NCBI GenBank assembly: GCA_958295915.1
Contig: OY282381.1
Coordinates: 2,378,722 to 2,442,721, forward strand
Source of the DNA: an uncultured Caldilineaceae bacterium
GTDB taxonomy: Bacteria > Chloroflexota > Anaerolineae > Caldilineales > Caldilineaceae
Length of the DNA: 64,000 nt
Reading direction: 5' to 3'
Each line of letters begins with the position of its first letter. The stretch's first letter is position 1. Under the pieces are notes generated by a model. It ran no database searches. It saw only the letters and a list, made by a program, of their open reading frames with translations, and was not told where the DNA came from. Both the position numbers and the translations under genes were made by a program. Shown here piece after piece: positions 60,804 to 64,000 of this stretch.

Positions 60804-62162
60804 TCACTGCGGTTGCCGGGCGCGCAATTCCGCCCGGCCCAGAAACAGACAGATGGCGAGCAGAAACAAAACCATCGAATAGTTAATACCCAGCGCGCTC
60901 TGAAAACTCCAGATATCGGCGAAGATCCCAGTCCACAGCGGCGGAAGCATTGCGCCTGCAATCATCGCCACATTGAGAGTGCCGGTAACGGCGCCGCTAT
61001 GGGCCGGATAGAGCCGCGATCCGTAGGCCAGGGCCGTGGGAAAGAGGCCGGACAGACTCAGCCCTGTGAGGAACACACCGACCCCCAACAGTATTGGCTC
61101 CGCGCTGAACACCACCAGCGGATAGGTGAGGGCAAGGCCCAGAGCCAGTATCAGCAATGTTGTGGCATAGCCCAGTCGCTCGGCGAATGCGGCGCAGACG
61201 AAACGGCCGGCAGTCAGGGCCACGTAAAAGACGGAGATCATCGAGACTGAGAAAAATGTGGAAAGGCCGGCGGAGTTCTGCATAAAGACAGCGACCCAAG
61301 CTAGCAGACTATAGGCAACGCCGTTGTAGATGAATGCGATCAGGAATAGCGCCAGAAAGCTGTTGCAATGCTCCTCTGCTCGAAAGAGGCGCGAAATGCG
61401 GTTCCACAACATGCCCCAAGCCAGCCTCTGTTCCTTTTCGACCACAGATTTGTGTGATTTGTATGATTGCCGTGATAACGGCAGTTCATCATCCCCGTCA
61501 CATACATCAGGCGAATCAGAGGTCAAAGAGGCGCGATACAGGAATGTGCCCCCTCCATAGACCAGCCAGATGAGACCCGTTGCGGCCAATGCCCAGCGCC
61601 AGGGCAATCCCCGCTCGAGGGTAAAGCCGATGACCAAAGGTGAAATGGTCGCGCCCACGCCGTACACCCCATGCAGCACATTCAGCGCACGGGCGCGGGT
61701 GGCCCGATTGGCATCGGCGATCAGCGCATTGATAGCGGTCGTGAGGGAGGCTTGAGCTGTGCTGATCAGCACAAAACCGACGACGAACAGCAGCCACAAC
61801 CGGGCAGAGGCCGCCAGGGTCAAGGAAGCCGCCAGCACCAGGGCCGAGAGCCAAACCAGGCTGCTGCGCCCGTAGCGATCGGAGCCGACACCGGCCAGCA
61901 GATTGCCCAGGATCCCGCCCGCAGCTCGGGCCGGGAAGATCAGCCCGATAGCCGCCAGGGTCAGGCCTGTGGCCATATATTCCTCAGTGATAAACGGCAT
62001 CACCGACGGGATGAGGACAGCGGCTGTGCCGGTGAACAGGTAGCCGGTCAGGCCGAGAGCGGTCAGCGGCGGATCTTGCGCGGCGCCGCGCGGCGCGGTT
62101 CCTTCGGCGGAAGGCCGAGGCTCCCCTTCCGCATGGTGGTTCACTTTTTGCATGTGGATCAC
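60804..62162 (-). CDS. MFS transporter with two repeat insertions in the central loop
   Basis: A 452-residue major facilitator protein with 12 helices. The first half has GLIFPARAAGGILGNLLAGVGSDRYGRSSLVWLSAL (motif A) and RARALNVLHGVYGVGATISPLV; the second half has GLSLSGLFPTALAYGSRLYPAHSGAVTG. Between helices 6 and 7, residues about 211-242 (SLTSDSPDVCDGDDELPLSR onward) are encoded by a family C element, and about 258-267 (RLFRAEEHCN) by family A, both in frame. The start is GTG 62162, overlapping the metal permease stop by 4 bases; ATG 62153 is an alternative. It may be co-transcribed with the metal permease genes; the substrate is unknown. Confidence 0.88.
   Translation of the reverse strand: MIHMQKVNHHAEGEPRPSAEGTAPRGAAQDPPLTALGLTGYLFTGTAAVLIPSVMPFITEEYMATGLTLAAIGLIFPARAAGGILGNLLAGVGSDRYGRSSLVWLSALVLAASLTLAASARLWLLFVVGFVLISTAQASLTTAINALIADANRATRARALNVLHGVYGVGATISPLVIGFTLERGLPWRWALAATGLIWLVYGGGTFLYRASLTSDSPDVCDGDDELPLSRQSYKSHKSVVEKEQRLAWGMLWNRISRLFRAEEHCNSFLALFLIAFIYNGVAYSLLAWVAVFMQNSAGLSTFFSVSMISVFYVALTAGRFVCAAFAERLGYATTLLILALGLALTYPLVVFSAEPILLGVGVFLTGLSLSGLFPTALAYGSRLYPAHSGAVTGTLNVAMIAGAMLPPLWTGIFADIWSFQSALGINYSMVLFLLAICLFLGRAELRARQPQ
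61370..61392. repeat. Family A palindrome, in frame in MFS gene
   Basis: GCTCCTCT, GCTCGAA, AGAGGCGC: the inverse orientation with one changed arm base. On the minus strand it is read as RLFRAEEH within the central loop of the transporter. Confidence 0.85.
61440..61534. repeat. Family C element, in frame in MFS gene
   Basis: Starts GACCACAGATTTGTGTG and ends GGTCAAAGAGGCGC. It is a shorter relative of the 55.92-56.03 kb element and keeps GCCGTGATAACGGC at its centre. It encodes about 32 residues of the transporter's central loop without a stop. Confidence 0.85.
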
Positions 62163-63706
62163 TCCCCACCCGTCTCGGTGGTCAGCTGAGTTTGCCGAAA
62201 CATACGCGCGTGCGTCTCCCCGCGCGCGGTGAGGGAAACGAGATCGGCCTCTGTCTGCACCAGATTGCGCGCGCGTAGCTGGCGCAGGACGCGCTGCATT
62301 TTCGTTGGTGACCAGCGAAAATGGCGGTGTAGTGTCGAGGCGGTTACTTCATCACTTTCGGCAACGCGGCCCTGGTGGCGATGAATGTGGCCGAGGACGA
62401 CCTGATGGTCGAAGCTGCGTCGTTGGTTGCTGCGCCGGATCATCGTTGAGACCAGACCATATTTGGGTGAGAAAATCCAAGCGGCCAGGAAGAAGAAAAA
62501 GATCATCAGCACCATCGAAGCGGAGATAGACGAATCCCATTTCTCTATCAGATCCAGGCCAAAGAGATCGTTCAACCCGGCGAGGATATCGCTGATCTGC
62601 GCCAGACCCAGAAGATTGCCGCGAGCCAGGTCGTACCCTAAGTACGCCCCTGCGGCGCCGATCAGCGAACTGTACACGAGCATCCGGGGCAGGCGGTCGG
62701 TCAGCAGGTAGGCTGCGGCCGGCGGAATGATAAAAAAGGCGACGACCAAAATCGATCCAACCGCGTCAAATGCGCCAACCGCCACCAAACTGACCATGAC
62801 CATCAACCCATAGTGCAGCAGCGTAGGGTGAAACCCCAGCGCCGCAGCCAGCGTTGGGTCAAAGGTCGAAAGTTTTAGCTCCTTATAGAACAGAACGACA
62901 ACAATGGTGGTGAGCAGCGTCATCACGGCCATGACCGTGATCGACTTAGGCCAAAAAACCAGAAGCGGCTCCTTCTGCGTGAAGCCCGCCTGCCAGGCCT
63001 GCGCTGGGCTGTAGTCACCGCAGTTGGCGCAGATTTCGGTGAACTCGGCCTCTTTATCGCGGGGGCTGATGCCCAACCTACGACAATTGACGCATTGGCG
63101 CGTGAATTCGGCGCGCGGGTCGTTTGGAGTAATTGTCACCGAGTCACAGCTATATTCGGGCTTCGCACGATGCGCGCCATCCGCGGTGCGCTCAGCCTGA
63201 ACCAGACAGTGGCTGTTGGTATTGGCCCAAGCCACGCCGATCTCGCCAACCATCACAGCATCTTCGTCCAGGTGAACATCATCGACAAAGCGCGACACGA
63301 TAATCACGGCCAAGGCAAACAGCAGCGGAAAAGCCAGCCCCAGAGCTGCATCCTGCTTGACCAGCCCTGAACGGTAGATCAGTTCGGTCAGGATCACCGT
63401 TGCCACCCCGGCGGCCGCAGCCCCGATGATCAGCCAGACTGAAGAGAGATCAGGCTTTTGCCCAAGTATAGAGCTCATCAGCATAAAGGCTACCACAATG
63501 CCTAAAAGCACGGTGTGGCTGATGGCGTCACTGGTGAGTGACATCCCCCGCAGGAGCAAAAATGTGCCCAGCAGCGCGCCAGATACGGCAATCAGACTGC
63601 CGACAAGTGTGGCGGTATACTGGGGATTGCGCAGGAAGGCGTTCAGATCTTCTCTGGCCACGAAATTTAATAGGAATTGGACGATAAGTCGCTCAAGCTG
63701 AAACAT
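62159..63706 (-). CDS. Metal ABC transporter permease fused to a DtxR-like domain
   Basis: A 515-residue membrane protein of the ZnuB/MntB family (Mn, Zn or Fe import). Helices and the family loop GMSLTSDAISHTVLLG (residues 54-69), then ELKLSTFDPTLAAALGF and AVGSILVVAFFIIPPAAAYLLTDRL are normal. Two additions are unusual. Residues about 160-250 form an insert with two CxxC pairs (CVNC 205-208, CANC 226-229). The C-terminal 80 residues (ASTLHRHFRWSPTKMQRVLRQLRARNLVQTEAD) are winged-helix DtxR/MntR-like. Metal-dependent gating or sensing is possible. An upstream related gene continues beyond the right edge. Confidence 0.9.
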   Translation of the reverse strand: MFQLERLIVQFLLNFVAREDLNAFLRNPQYTATLVGSLIAVSGALLGTFLLLRGMSLTSDAISHTVLLGIVVAFMLMSSILGQKPDLSSVWLIIGAAAAGVATVILTELIYRSGLVKQDAALGLAFPLLFALAVIIVSRFVDDVHLDEDAVMVGEIGVAWANTNSHCLVQAERTADGAHRAKPEYSCDSVTITPNDPRAEFTRQCVNCRRLGISPRDKEAEFTEICANCGDYSPAQAWQAGFTQKEPLLVFWPKSITVMAVMTLLTTIVVVLFYKELKLSTFDPTLAAALGFHPTLLHYGLMVMVSLVAVGAFDAVGSILVVAFFIIPPAAAYLLTDRLPRMLVYSSLIGAAGAYLGYDLARGNLLGLAQISDILAGLNDLFGLDLIEKWDSSISASMVLMIFFFFLAAWIFSPKYGLVSTMIRRSNQRRSFDHQVVLGHIHRHQGRVAESDEVTASTLHRHFRWSPTKMQRVLRQLRARNLVQTEADLVSLTARGETHARMFRQTQLTTETGGE

Positions 63707-63728
63707 GAAGATGCATCTCTTTTAGTTG

Positions 63729-63757
63729 TTGCATTGCGCGCCACTGTTGGGCGCGAC
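63729..63757. repeat. Family B palindrome (29-base form), second copy
   Basis: Identical to 55808-55836. It lies 22 bases before the metal permease start and is directly followed by a family C fragment. Confidence 0.9.
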
Positions 63758-63806
63758 TAACCACAGATTTAGCGGTTTATCATCCCCATCGCATAAATCA
63801 AGCAAA
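63758..63806. repeat. Family C fragment
   Basis: TAACCACAGATTTAGCGG, then TTTATCATCCCCATCGC and ATAAATCAAGCAAATCA. It keeps both ends but lacks the central part of family C. It ends at the stop codon of the partial gene to the right. Confidence 0.75.
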
Positions 63807-64000
63807 TCAAAGTTGGCGCTCCAGTTTTTCCACAGCCTCGCCGGGCAGGAAGTTGCGAATATCCTGCTGGCGATCCTCGGCGACCATGGGCAAGGCCAGT
63901 TCATCACTGTACTGCCGGTATACTGCCCATAGCTGATGGTTGTGGTCGTCTTTGGTGGCCGCTTCGATGCCGGCCGGTGTCAGCAGCCAGGCGTCGCCCC
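63807..64000 (-). CDS. C-terminus of a second DtxR-fused metal transporter permease (partial)
   Basis: Only the last 64 codons are inside the window; the frame is open to the right edge. They read WLLTPAGIEAATKDDHNHQL, then WAVYRQYSDELALPMVAEDR and NFLPGEAVEKLERQL-stop, which resembles the end of a DtxR/MntR-type domain (LTPxG, LWxxY, P-x-x-V-x-x-LE). The whole protein is probably a permease with the same fusion as its neighbour, or a separate metal-dependent repressor. The stop TGA is at 63807-63809, and a family B plus C repeat separates it from the 62159-63706 gene. Confidence 0.6.
   Translation of the reverse strand, partial: GDAWLLTPAGIEAATKDDHNHQLWAVYRQYSDELALPMVAEDRQQDIRNFLPGEAVEKLERQL

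Noticed and set aside
2704..61392. Family A palindromes as a CRISPR array
   Set aside because: Copies are kilobases apart, lie inside genes, and have no regular spacers or cas genes nearby.

Overview
The window is one contig of a moderately GC-rich bacterial chromosome. Several traits point to Chloroflexota, probably the Caldilinea/Anaerolineae side. These are substrate-binding lipoproteins with a 'VEKEVPVE'-type linker, an LLM/F420-type oxidoreductase, a RarA ATPase with a C-terminal extension, many Gfo/Idh, PhyH and sulfatase-type catabolic genes, and many short dispersed palindromes. The taxonomic call is inference. I saw no rRNA, tRNA, CRISPR array, prophage or intact insertion sequence.

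Layout. 0-8 kb: end of a D12 DNA adenine methyltransferase, gatB, a DUF6807/PmoA-like protein, an O6-alkylguanine transferase, a NurA-type nuclease, an M1 metallopeptidase lipoprotein and a FluC fluoride channel. 8-14 kb: the tail of a decayed alpha-L-fucosidase gene behind a strong promoter, then a small sugar-acid module (Gfo/Idh oxidoreductase, sugar epimerase, enolase-superfamily enzyme) and an AI-2E-type permease. 14-30 kb is mostly housekeeping. It holds the tight leftward set unknown protein-asnS-wecA/tagO-like-tsaD, a LysM/lamin-tail protein, secA, a RarA fusion, an origin-like cluster of TTATCCCCA boxes (24.63-24.95 kb), FmdB-like and M23-like proteins, murJ and a membrane zinc peptidase.

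30.9-53 kb is a catabolic region. It has two binding-protein-dependent sugar importers (permeases and binding proteins, no ATPase gene), two paralogous phytanoyl-CoA-dioxygenase-like enzymes, a metallo-beta-lactamase-fold hydrolase, a GH116/DUF608 glucosidase-like enzyme, two related beta-propeller glycosidase-like proteins, a Cys-type sulfatase without a signal peptide, a nitrilase-superfamily amidohydrolase, an MFS transporter and an LLM oxidoreductase. Together they suggest import of a decorated (possibly sulfated) glycoside and its breakdown inside the cell. 53-64 kb: purN, a CoA-transferase, a glycerol-dehydrogenase-like enzyme, a CbiX-type chelatase, an APS/PAPS reductase (cysH) behind a polycysteine leader ORF, a DUF4432 epimerase, a second MFS transporter, and metal ABC permeases fused to DtxR-like domains.

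Three observations stand out. (1) A 62-codon ORF whose last 17 codons include ten Cys codons sits between a consensus promoter and cysH, and the leader RNA has competing complementary segments. This looks like cysteine-responsive attenuation. (2) Families of short palindromes, at least two of them free of stop codons in all six frames, lie inside genes in frame (DUF6807 twice, MGMT, M1 peptidase, Gfo/Idh C-terminus, LLM oxidoreductase, MFS transporter) as well as between genes. (3) The TTATCCCCA cluster resembles a chromosomal origin. Gene remnants (fucosidase, short-chain dehydrogenase, AlbA_2-domain protein, DNA methylase tail) show ongoing decay in the accessory parts.
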